From assembly GCA_964654995.1 (NCBI GenBank), contig CAZZKF010000051.1:1-17853 (forward strand): a DNA stretch of 17,853 nucleotides, written 5' to 3'. Shown here piece after piece: positions 11,597 to 17,853 of this stretch (position 1 is the stretch's first letter; every line of letters starts with the position of its first letter). Origin of the DNA: CAZZKF01 sp964654995. Its GTDB lineage: Bacteria > Pseudomonadota > Alphaproteobacteria > CAZZKF01. The notes beneath the pieces are model-generated. The model was given only the letters and a program-made list of their open reading frames with translations. It searched no databases and was not told the DNA's origin. The position numbers and the translations under genes were made by a program.

Positions 11597-12496
11597 TTGC
11601 GCAGATTCAACAGCAGAGCGGGACGACTGGCGGTGCCTTTGCGCTACCTGCTGCACCGCTTTACGCTGCTGATCCTGTTTTCGCTGGCGGTCGCGCTTCT
11701 GGTGCTGGGAAAGTCCGGCAATCCGACGGCGGCGCGGGTGCGGGCCGCCGTGGTCGATGTCTTTGCGCCGGTGATCGACGTGCTCTCACGCCCCATCGAT
11801 CTGGTCTATACGGTCGTCGACGAGGGCCGCAACCTGATCTTCCTGCACCGTGAAAACCGGCGCCTGCGCGAGGAAAACGCCCGGCTTCTGCGCTGGCAGG
11901 AAACCGCCCACCGGCTGGCCAGCGAAAACCGCCGGTTTCGGGAGCTCCTCGACGTTCGGGTCGAGACCGCGACGCCGATCGCCACCGCCCGGGTGATCGG
12001 CGATTCCGGCGGCTCGTTCGTCCGCGCCCTGCTGCTCAACGCCGGTGCCCGTGACGGCATTCGCACCGGTCAGGCGGTGGTCAATGCCTTCGGGCTGGTC
12101 GGCCATGTCGTGGCCGTCGGGCGAAACGCGGCCCGGGCGCTGCTGCCCACCGACCTCAACAGCCGCATCCCGGTGGCGATTGGAACCGACGGGCGCCATG
12201 CCATCATGGCCGGCGACAACAGTGCGCTGCCGCGGCTCGAATACCTCGATGTCGGGGTTGCCGTGCGGGCCGGCGATCGCGTCGTCACCTCCGGCGACGG
12301 CGGCATTCTGCCGCCCGGCATCCCGGTCGGCCAGGTGGTCGAGGATGAAGGACGATTGCGGGTACGCCTGTTCGCTGCCCTCGATCAGCTCGATTTCGTC
12401 CGCGTCCTGGCCTACCAGCCGCCGACCGTGACCCGGACGGTCGGCCCGTTGCCGCTGCCGCTGCCGGCCTCGCCACCGGCGGAGACCGGTCAATGA
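11597..12496 (+). CDS. mreC: Cell shape protein MreC
   Basis: The protein has 299 residues. A short cytoplasmic N-terminus is followed by one membrane helix (about 22-38, FTLLILFSLAVALLVLG) and a periplasmic coiled coil (about 78-118, with LHRENRRLREENARLLRW). The beta-rich MreC core follows (about 120-275, with ARVIGDSGGSFVRALLLNAG and DRVVTSGDGGILPPGIPVG). MreC activates and positions PBP2 of the elongasome. The start is TTG at 11597: GGAGG (11582-11586) lies about ten bases upstream, and it gives the basic N-terminus expected before the helix. A GTG further in is possible. The Pro-rich tail ends in a TGA that overlaps the mreD ATG. Confidence 0.95.
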   Translation: MRRFNSRAGRLAVPLRYLLHRFTLLILFSLAVALLVLGKSGNPTAARVRAAVVDVFAPVIDVLSRPIDLVYTVVDEGRNLIFLHRENRRLREENARLLRWQETAHRLASENRRFRELLDVRVETATPIATARVIGDSGGSFVRALLLNAGARDGIRTGQAVVNAFGLVGHVVAVGRNAARALLPTDLNSRIPVAIGTDGRHAIMAGDNSALPRLEYLDVGVAVRAGDRVVTSGDGGILPPGIPVGQVVEDEGRLRVRLFAALDQLDFVRVLAYQPPTVTRTVGPLPLPLPASPPAETGQ

Positions 12497-13008
12497 TGCC
12501 GCAAACCGACTTTCGTGATCGCCTGGACGCCGCCCTGCGGCCGGTGGCGCCGTTTGCCCTGTCGATTCTGGCGGTGTTTCTGGCCTGCCTGCCCTATCGC
12601 ATTCCCGAGTTGCCGGCGGTGATGCCGTGGCTGCCGCTGATCGCCATCTACTACTGGGCACTGGCCCGCCCGGATCTGCTGCCGGCCGGCGCTGCCTTTA
12701 CGGTCGGGCTGTTTTACGACCTGCTGTCGGGCGGGCCGCTGGGGTTGATGGCCCTGATCGCGCTTGCCACCCACCGCGTGGTGGTCGGTCAGCGCCGGTT
12801 CCTGATCGGCCGCCCGTTCATCATCGGCTGGGGCGGCTTTGTGGTGATAGCCGCTGGTGCCACACTGGCGGGCTGGCTGATCGCCGGCCTTTATTACGGA
12901 ACCCTGCCGGCTGCCGGCCCGGTGGCCATTCAGTTTCTGCTGACGGCTGCCACCTACCCGGCCCTGGCCTGGGGATTCGGCCGGCTGCGGCTGGCCCTGG
13001 TTCGTTAG
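12493..13008 (+). CDS. mreD: Rod shape-determining membrane protein MreD
   Basis: The protein has 171 residues and is almost entirely hydrophobic, with about five membrane helices (for example VAPFALSILAVFLACLPY and WGGFVVIAAGATLAGWLIAG). The segment AAFTVGLFYDLLSGGPLGLM (about 70-89) is the family's best-conserved stretch. The ATG overlaps the mreC stop as ATGA, so the two are translationally coupled. MreD is a membrane partner of MreC in the elongasome; its biochemical role is not settled. Sequence identity in this family is low, so the call rests on topology, motif and position. Confidence 0.92.
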   Translation: MMPQTDFRDRLDAALRPVAPFALSILAVFLACLPYRIPELPAVMPWLPLIAIYYWALARPDLLPAGAAFTVGLFYDLLSGGPLGLMALIALATHRVVVGQRRFLIGRPFIIGWGGFVVIAAGATLAGWLIAGLYYGTLPAAGPVAIQFLLTAATYPALAWGFGRLRLALVR

Positions 13009-13028
13009 AGCACGGCAAGCGCAGGGCG

Positions 13029-14900
13029 ATGGAATACGAAGGCGAACGCTATCGCGGATTCACCCGGCGCGCGGCCATCCTGGCCGGCGGCCAGTTCACG
13101 CTGCTCTCGATGCTGGTCGGGCGCATGTACTACCTGCAGATCATCGAGTCCGACCAGTACAAGATGCTGGCCGAGGAAAACCGCATCAGCCTGCGCCTGC
13201 TGCCGCCGCCGCGCGGCCGCATCTATGACCGCGCGGGCGAACTGATCGCCGCCAACCGGCTGCAATACCGGGTGTCGATCATCCCCGAGGAAACCGACGA
13301 TATCGCCCGCACGCTGGACGCGCTGGCCACCATTTTCCCGATCGGCCCGCGCCGGCGCCAGCGCATTCTTGATCAGGCCAAGCGCCAGCGCTCGTTTCTG
13401 CCGGTGACCGTGTCCAACAAGCTGACCTGGGAACAGTTCGCCCGCGTCAACGTGCTCGCCCCGGGTCTTCCCGGCACCCAGCCCGAGGTCGGCCAGACCC
13501 GTTTTTACCCCTACAGCGAAGTCTTTGCCCATGTTGTCGGCTATGTCGGCGCCGTCAGCGGCGACGAAAAGGGCACCGACCCGCTCCTCGATCTGCCCGA
13601 GTTCCGGGTCGGCAAGAGCGGCATCGAGAAAACCTTCGACCTGCCGCTGCGTGGCCAGGCCGGCAACAGCCGGGTCGAGGTCAATGCGCTGGGCCGGGTG
13701 ATCCGTGAGGTGGCACGGCGCGACGGCACGCCGGGGAAGGACCTGGTGCTCACCCTCGATGCCGAGTTGCAGCGGCGCACGGTCAAGCGCCTCGAAGGAC
13801 AGAGCGCGGCGGTGGTGACCCTGGATATTCACAGCGGCGAGGTTCTGGTGCTCGCGTCCACCCCCGGGTTCGATGCCAATGCGTTCAACCTCGGGCTCTC
13901 CCAGACCTATTGGGACAGCCTGCTTCAGGACCCCAAGACGCCGCTGGTCAACAAGCCGATTGCCGGTCAGTATCCGCCCGGCTCCACCTTCAAGCTGGTG
14001 GTCGCGCTGGCGGCCCTGGAGGCCGGTGTTGTCGACCCCTCCGAGAAGATATTCTGCAAGGGTTATCTCGATTTCGGCGGCAACCGCTTCTACGACTGGA
14101 AGAAAGGCGGCCATGGCTGGGTCGACATGACCGAGGCCATCGCCCAGTCCTGCGACGTCTATTTCTACGAGATCGCCCGGCGCACCGGCATCGACCGCAT
14201 CGCCGAAATGGCCCGGCGCTTCGGGCTCGGCAAAAAGTTCGGAATCGAGCTCGAAGGCGAGGCCAGCGGCCTGGTGCCCGACAAGGCCTGGAAGCTGAGA
14301 ACCAAGGGCATGCGTTGGCAGATCGGCGAGACCCTGATCGCCGGCATCGGCCAGGGCTCGGTATTGACCACGCCTCTGCAACTGGCGGTGATGATTGCGC
14401 GCCTGGCCAACGGCGGCGTCGCCGTCACCCCGCATCTGGTGCGCAACGCCACCTGGTTTGCCGGCGAGTTCGCAACCACACCGGAATCCATCGGGGTTTC
14501 GCCGGCGGCCCTCGAGCTGGTGCGCAAGGCTGCGGACCGCGCGGTCAATTCGCCACGCGGCACGGCCTTTGCGGCGCGCATCCGCGAACGCGGCCTCAAG
14601 ATGGCCGGCAAGACCGGCACCGCCCAGGTCCGCCGCATTTCCCAGGAGGAACGTGACGAGGGCCTGCGCAAGAACAAGGACAAGGCCTGGGAGGAACGCG
14701 ATCATGCCCTGTTCGTCGGCTTTGCGCCGGTCGAGACGCCGCGCTATGCCGTGGCCGTGGTGGTCGAACACGGCGGCGGCGGCAGCAGCGTCGCCGCCCC
14801 GATCGCCCGCGACGTGCTGACCTGGACGCTGAAGCGCGATCCGTCGGCGCGACCGATGTTCATTCCCGACGTCATCGATGTCGCCGCGCGTGAGACCTGA
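13029..14900 (+). CDS. mrdA: Penicillin-binding protein 2, transpeptidase of the elongasome
   Basis: The protein has 623 residues. After a short basic N-terminus there is one membrane anchor (about 16-36, ILAGGQFTLLSMLVGRMYYL). The PBP dimerisation domain follows (about 58-235, with PPPRGRIYDRAGELIAANRL), then the transpeptidase domain (about 250-610). Catalytic motifs: STFK at 319-322 (Ser nucleophile in YPPGSTFKLVV), SCD at 374-376 (the SxD form normal for PBP2) and KTG at 528-530. The enzyme cross-links new lateral-wall peptidoglycan and is the target of mecillinam-type beta-lactams. The frame stays open upstream into mreD, but ATG 13029 gives the correct N-terminus. It lies 20 bp after mreD, with only a weak GCAGGG before it. 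Confidence 0.97.
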   Translation: MEYEGERYRGFTRRAAILAGGQFTLLSMLVGRMYYLQIIESDQYKMLAEENRISLRLLPPPRGRIYDRAGELIAANRLQYRVSIIPEETDDIARTLDALATIFPIGPRRRQRILDQAKRQRSFLPVTVSNKLTWEQFARVNVLAPGLPGTQPEVGQTRFYPYSEVFAHVVGYVGAVSGDEKGTDPLLDLPEFRVGKSGIEKTFDLPLRGQAGNSRVEVNALGRVIREVARRDGTPGKDLVLTLDAELQRRTVKRLEGQSAAVVTLDIHSGEVLVLASTPGFDANAFNLGLSQTYWDSLLQDPKTPLVNKPIAGQYPPGSTFKLVVALAALEAGVVDPSEKIFCKGYLDFGGNRFYDWKKGGHGWVDMTEAIAQSCDVYFYEIARRTGIDRIAEMARRFGLGKKFGIELEGEASGLVPDKAWKLRTKGMRWQIGETLIAGIGQGSVLTTPLQLAVMIARLANGGVAVTPHLVRNATWFAGEFATTPESIGVSPAALELVRKAADRAVNSPRGTAFAARIRERGLKMAGKTGTAQVRRISQEERDEGLRKNKDKAWEERDHALFVGFAPVETPRYAVAVVVEHGGGGSSVAAPIARDVLTWTLKRDPSARPMFIPDVIDVAARET

Positions 14901-14922
14901 CAGGAGGATTGACAGGAACACC

Positions 14923-16077
14923 ATGGTCCATCACCAGCGTCTGTTCACCCCCGGTGCCGCCGAGCTGCCGTTCATGGCCCGGCTGGCCCGCATCAACTGG
15001 ACGTTTGTCGGCATCCTGTGCCTGATCGCCGGGGCCGGGTTTGCGATGCTCTATTCGGTGGCCGGCGGCGCGCTGGAGCCCTGGGCCCTGCGCCAGATGA
15101 TGCGCTTCGGCCTCGGCCTGGTGCTGTTCGCGGCAATCGCGGTCACCCACATCGAGACCCTGTTCCGGATGTCGTATGCGGTCTATGTGGTGGCGCTCAT
15201 CCTGCTCGCCGCCGTTGACGTGTTCGGCGGCGTCGGCATGGGCGCCCAGCGCTGGCTCGATCTCGGCCTGTTCCAGGTGCAACCGTCCGAGGTGATGAAG
15301 ATTGCGCTGATTCTGGCGCTGGCCCGCTATTTCCACAGCACCAGCTCGGATGAGGTGCTGCGGCTGTCCAAGCTGGCGGTGCCGGCGCTGATGCTGGCGG
15401 TGCCGGTGATCCTGACCCTGCGTCAGCCGGATCTGGGCACGGCGTTGTTGATGACGCTATCCGGCATCGCCGTCTTCTTCCTGGCCGGGGCGCGGGCGCG
15501 GTTGTTCGTGATCGCCGGCTTGGGCGGCATCGCCACCATTCCCGTCGTCTGGCGCTTCCTGCACGATTACCAGAAGGACCGCATCCTCACCTTCCTCAAC
15601 CCGGAGCGCGACCCGCTGGGCAGCGGCTACCACATCATCCAGTCGAAGATCGCGCTCGGCTCCGGGGGGCTGACCGGCAAGGGCTTTATTCAGGGCACCC
15701 AGAGCCACCTCAACTTCCTGCCCGAGAAACACACCGATTTCATCTTCACCATGCTGTCCGAGGAATTCGGGCTGATCGGCGGGCTGACGCTGCTGGCGCT
15801 CTATGTCACGGTGCTGATCTACGGCTATGTGTTCGCGCTCAACACCCGCAACCAGTTCGGGCGCCTGGTGGTGATGGGCATCACGTTTACCTTCTTTCTC
15901 TATTTCTTCATGAACATGGCAATGGTGATGGGCCTGGTGCCGGTGGTCGGCGTGCCGCTGCCGCTGGTGTCTTACGGGGGGACCGCGATGCTCACCCTGC
16001 TGATCGGGTTCGGCTTGATGATGAGCGTCTACGTCCACCGGGATCTGACCATTTCCAAGTCCGGAATCGTGCGCTAA
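14923..16077 (+). CDS. rodA: RodA, SEDS-family peptidoglycan glycosyltransferase
   Basis: The protein has 384 residues with about ten membrane helices. SEDS hallmarks are ARINWTFVGILCLIAGAGFA at the first helix, GAQRWLDLGLFQVQPSEVMK, then RQPDLGTALLM, the long extracellular loop ending GTQSHLNFLPEKHTDFIFTM (its Asp is the conserved catalytic-site residue of the family) and the C-terminal VPLPLVSYGGTAMLT. RodA polymerises glycan strands from lipid II as partner of PBP2, encoded just before it. ATG 14923 was chosen over an in-frame ATG at 14878, which lies inside the mrdA coding end; CAGGAGG (14901-14907) and ACAGGA (14912-14917) precede it. It is the last gene of the mre-mrd series. Confidence 0.96.
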   Translation: MVHHQRLFTPGAAELPFMARLARINWTFVGILCLIAGAGFAMLYSVAGGALEPWALRQMMRFGLGLVLFAAIAVTHIETLFRMSYAVYVVALILLAAVDVFGGVGMGAQRWLDLGLFQVQPSEVMKIALILALARYFHSTSSDEVLRLSKLAVPALMLAVPVILTLRQPDLGTALLMTLSGIAVFFLAGARARLFVIAGLGGIATIPVVWRFLHDYQKDRILTFLNPERDPLGSGYHIIQSKIALGSGGLTGKGFIQGTQSHLNFLPEKHTDFIFTMLSEEFGLIGGLTLLALYVTVLIYGYVFALNTRNQFGRLVVMGITFTFFLYFFMNMAMVMGLVPVVGVPLPLVSYGGTAMLTLLIGFGLMMSVYVHRDLTISKSGIVR

Positions 16078-16184
16078 ACCGGGGATCTGCAGCCGATACT
16101 GGAGGTCCCCCGACCGTTTGCGCGGTGGCGGTTCCGGGAGGAGGTGTGCGTGCCCTGCCCGGTGAGCCGGTGGCACGGTATTCA

Positions 16185-16213
16185 TTGGACGTTCATTTTC
16201 CATCGACCAGAAT
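16185..16213 (+). promoter_or_regulatory. Possible promoter of the SYLF-domain gene
   Basis: TTGGAC (16185-16190) and CAGAAT (16208-16213) are 17 bp apart and resemble -35 and -10 boxes, each four of six matches or better. They lie about 85 bp before the start codon, in the 220-bp gap after rodA. No intrinsic terminator with a T run was found in that gap. Confidence 0.35.
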
Positions 16214-16297
16214 GGCCTCGTTGCATCAGCCTGGACGGATCACCGGTATCCGGCGACCGGAGACTGATGCAGACCCGCTGTAATCAAGGAGATGTTC

Positions 16298-16861
16298 ATG
16301 TCGGCACGAATCCTGACGGCAATTTCGGCCGTCGTTCTCGTTGTGACGTTCACCGGATCGGCCCTGGCCGCGTCCCCGGAAACCATCGACCGCCGGGTCG
16401 AGAATGCGCTCACCGAGTTCTACGCCAAGGTCAACGGCGGCGAAGACCTGGTCCGCCGGGCGTCCGGCGTTCTGGTCTTTCCCAAGGTCGGCAAGGGCGG
16501 CATCGGCGTCGGCTTCGAATACGGGCAAGGCGCGCTTCTGATCGACGGCAAGATCGTCGATTACTACTCGACCACCGCCGCCTCGATCGGATTTCAGCTC
16601 GGCGGCCAGGTGCGCAAGGAAATCATCCTGTTCATGAACGACGAGGCGTTGCAGAAATTCCGCCTGTCCAAGGGCTGGGAAGTCGGCGTCGACGGCTCCG
16701 TCGCCCTCATCACCCTGGGAGCCGGCGGCGAGATCGACACCACCGAGCTCAACGAGCCGGTGATCGGTTTCATCTTTTCCAACAAGGGGCTGATGTACAA
16801 CCTGTCGTTCGAGGGCGCCAAGATCACCAAGCTCGACAAGAAACCGCAGCCGGAGCAGTAA
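16298..16861 (+). CDS. Secreted SYLF-domain protein (Ysc84-like lipid-binding fold)
   Basis: The protein has 187 residues. A signal peptide (about 1-24, ILTAISAVVLVVTFTGSALA) is followed by the SYLF domain: ALTEFYAKVNGGEDLVRRAS, then GVLVFPKVGKGGIGVGFEYG, IVDYYSTTAASIGFQLGGQ and GADGSV-like WEVGVDGSVALITLGAGGEI. SYLF domains bind lipids in eukaryotes; the many exported bacterial homologues are mostly uncharacterised. AAGGAG (16286-16291) is six bases before ATG 16298 but touches the in-frame ATG at 16292, so 16298 is preferred. Its stop codon abuts that of the outer-membrane protein gene on the other strand. A periplasmic or envelope role is inferred from the signal peptide and location. Confidence 0.88.
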   Translation: MSARILTAISAVVLVVTFTGSALAASPETIDRRVENALTEFYAKVNGGEDLVRRASGVLVFPKVGKGGIGVGFEYGQGALLIDGKIVDYYSTTAASIGFQLGGQVRKEIILFMNDEALQKFRLSKGWEVGVDGSVALITLGAGGEIDTTELNEPVIGFIFSNKGLMYNLSFEGAKITKLDKKPQPEQ

Positions 16862-17707
16862 TCAACGGGTCAGCGAAAGCTGGATGCCGCCACCGGCATC
16901 CGGGCTGCCGTCGGCGAGCCCGGCAACGCCGTAGAGATTGATCGCCCATTTCCGCGTCAGCTTCCAGGTGACATAGGGAACCAGCGCCAGGCGCTTGCGC
17001 GAGCGCGCCGTCGAGGCCTGTCGGAAATCGACGACGAAGCCGGAGCGCCATTGCCTCGAGAGCCGGTATCCGAGCCCGCCTGAAGCATAGATCGTGTCCT
17101 TGAGAGGCAGGGTCGGCAAATCGCCGGTAATGCGGTAGCCCAGCGTTGCGAACGGGGTCAGCTTGCCGAACCGGGTAAAGGCATCAGCCTGAAGCGAATA
17201 ATCGGCCCGGCCGGTACCCAGCCCCTCGTCACGATTGGCGGTCGGCAGCTTCACCTTGGCGGTGACATCGAGGTAGGGCAGCCAGCCGGCAAGACGGCCC
17301 AACCGGCGGCTCACCGAGACGACAACATCGCCGAGGCCCGACTGAATCGTCCGGGGACGGCCACCGTCGGCGCCGATGACAACACCGCCATCGGGGCCGC
17401 CGACCACCGTTCCCGGGCCGTCGATGCGGATGAAGGGGACCGACAGCTTGAACCGCCAGCGCCCGCGCTCGGCCCGCGCCGAATAGGGGAACGAAAGGAT
17501 GCGGGTGGATTGGCCGGACCCGTAATCGCCGCTTGAATAGTCGAAACCGCCGCTCACCCGGAAGCGGCGGAAGTCCTGGTCGGCGGCGTGGCCGGGCCGG
17601 ACGCCAAGCGCCAGATCAGCCACCACCAGAGCGGCAATCAGGCTCCCGACCAAGAAAGGTGCGGGCCTTCCCGAGGCCCGCACCAGTTTACTCCATGTCC
17701 TAGTCAT
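16862..17707 (-). CDS. Predicted outer-membrane beta-barrel protein
   Basis: The protein has 281 residues. After a basic start, a hydrophobic stretch (about 18-42, FLVGSLIAALVVADLALG, ending PGHAA) fits a signal peptide. The rest alternates short amphipathic strands and Gly/Asp turns (FRVSGGFDYSSGDYGSG, then RWRFKLSVPFIRIDGPG, LPYLDVTAKVKLPTANRDEG, FTRFGKLTPFATLGYRITGD, WAINLYGVAGLADGSPDAGG). This resembles the MetA-pathway-of-phenol-degradation/transporter type of barrel, a family match made from memory. It does not end in an aromatic residue, unlike many barrels. The ATG at 17707 has only a weak AGGTG upstream. It shares no intergenic base with the SYLF gene, which it meets tail to tail. 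Confidence 0.65.
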   Translation of the reverse strand: MTRTWSKLVRASGRPAPFLVGSLIAALVVADLALGVRPGHAADQDFRRFRVSGGFDYSSGDYGSGQSTRILSFPYSARAERGRWRFKLSVPFIRIDGPGTVVGGPDGGVVIGADGGRPRTIQSGLGDVVVSVSRRLGRLAGWLPYLDVTAKVKLPTANRDEGLGTGRADYSLQADAFTRFGKLTPFATLGYRITGDLPTLPLKDTIYASGGLGYRLSRQWRSGFVVDFRQASTARSRKRLALVPYVTWKLTRKWAINLYGVAGLADGSPDAGGGIQLSLTR

Positions 17708-17751
17708 TCTGACTTACACACCTGTGTCGCAAATGCCGGGTCCGCTGCCGG

Positions 17752-17853
17752 TCAGCTGCGACCGGGGCGATCGGGAAGCTCGGGACGATCCGGACGGTCG
17801 GGGCGATCGGGGCGCTCGAAGTGCCCGAAGAAGTCCGGAAAGTCGGGCAGGTC
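17752..17853 (-). CDS. C-terminal fragment of an unidentified protein with Arg-Pro-Asp repeats
   Basis: The minus-strand frame is open from the window edge to TGA at 17754-17752, giving 33 residues. They read DLPDFPDFFGHFERP, then RPDRPDRPELPDRPGRS with overlapping context. The repeated RPD/RPE units suggest a low-complexity, possibly extended tail. Codon use is as GC-rich as its neighbours, which fits real coding sequence. The family cannot be told from so short a piece. The following 44 bp up to the outer-membrane protein start contain no obvious terminator. Confidence 0.5.
   Translation of the reverse strand, partial: DLPDFPDFFGHFERPDRPDRPDRPELPDRPGRS

Noticed and set aside
10367..11656. 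Open frame of 429 codons on the minus strand opposite mreB
   Set aside because: It overlaps mreB, which has all actin-fold motifs, and runs into both neighbours.
12627..13028. Upstream in-frame extension of mrdA
   Set aside because: It lies inside mreD and would add 134 residues of non-homologous, Arg/Pro-rich sequence ahead of a normal PBP2 N-terminus.
13005..14924. Long open frame of 639 codons on the minus strand opposite mrdA
   Set aside because: It mirrors the PBP2 gene, whose catalytic motifs are all present. High third-position GC keeps the opposite frame open; the translation is low in structure and has no recognisable motif.

Overview
The window looks like chromosome from a GC-rich alphaproteobacterium, possibly Rhodospirillales-like. 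The grounds are the high GC content with strong third-position GC bias, an alphaproteobacterial-type TonB receptor with its own sigma/anti-sigma pair, and a leuA-mreB-mreC-mreD-mrdA-rodA gene order. The taxonomic call is inference from gene content and style only. One assembly gap of 100 N (3158-3257) interrupts the window.

Left part (1-3341). A 3-hydroxyisobutyrate dehydrogenase-family gene, cut by the window edge, converges on an XRE-cupin regulator. Between them lie three exact 24-bp tandem repeats running into a REP-like palindrome. Next comes a toxin-first type II toxin-antitoxin pair (RelE-like toxin, XRE antitoxin), whose last codon overlaps the start of a DUF938 methyltransferase. About 86 bp that match the first ~85 bp of the methyltransferase also lie upstream of the toxin. 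The toxin-antitoxin pair is therefore bracketed by an imperfect direct repeat that starts exactly at the start codon on both sides. This is the most unusual arrangement in the window. An orphan 3' gene fragment and the N gap, flanked by identical 55-bp sequences, follow.

Middle part (3342-8852). A secreted protein of unknown function is followed on the minus strand by a complete cell-surface signalling cassette: ECF sigma factor, FecR-type anti-sigma factor and an STN-domain TonB-dependent receptor. The three are tightly packed, with an ATGA overlap and a 37-bp gap, and end in a strong intrinsic terminator. A divergent intergenic region of about 550 bp holds A-rich alternating hairpins and a 44-codon leader peptide ORF. 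That ORF has a good Shine-Dalgarno sequence and four consecutive leucine codons just upstream of leuA, the expected architecture of a leucine-responsive attenuator.

Right part (8853-17853). leuA (first committed step of leucine synthesis) is followed on the same strand by mreB, mreC, mreD, mrdA (PBP2) and rodA, the elongasome that builds the lateral cell wall. mreC and mreD overlap, and the other gaps are short. After rodA come a secreted SYLF-domain protein and, on the opposite strand and abutting it with no spacer, a predicted outer-membrane beta-barrel protein. The window ends in the Arg-Pro-Asp-rich C-terminus of an unidentified minus-strand gene.
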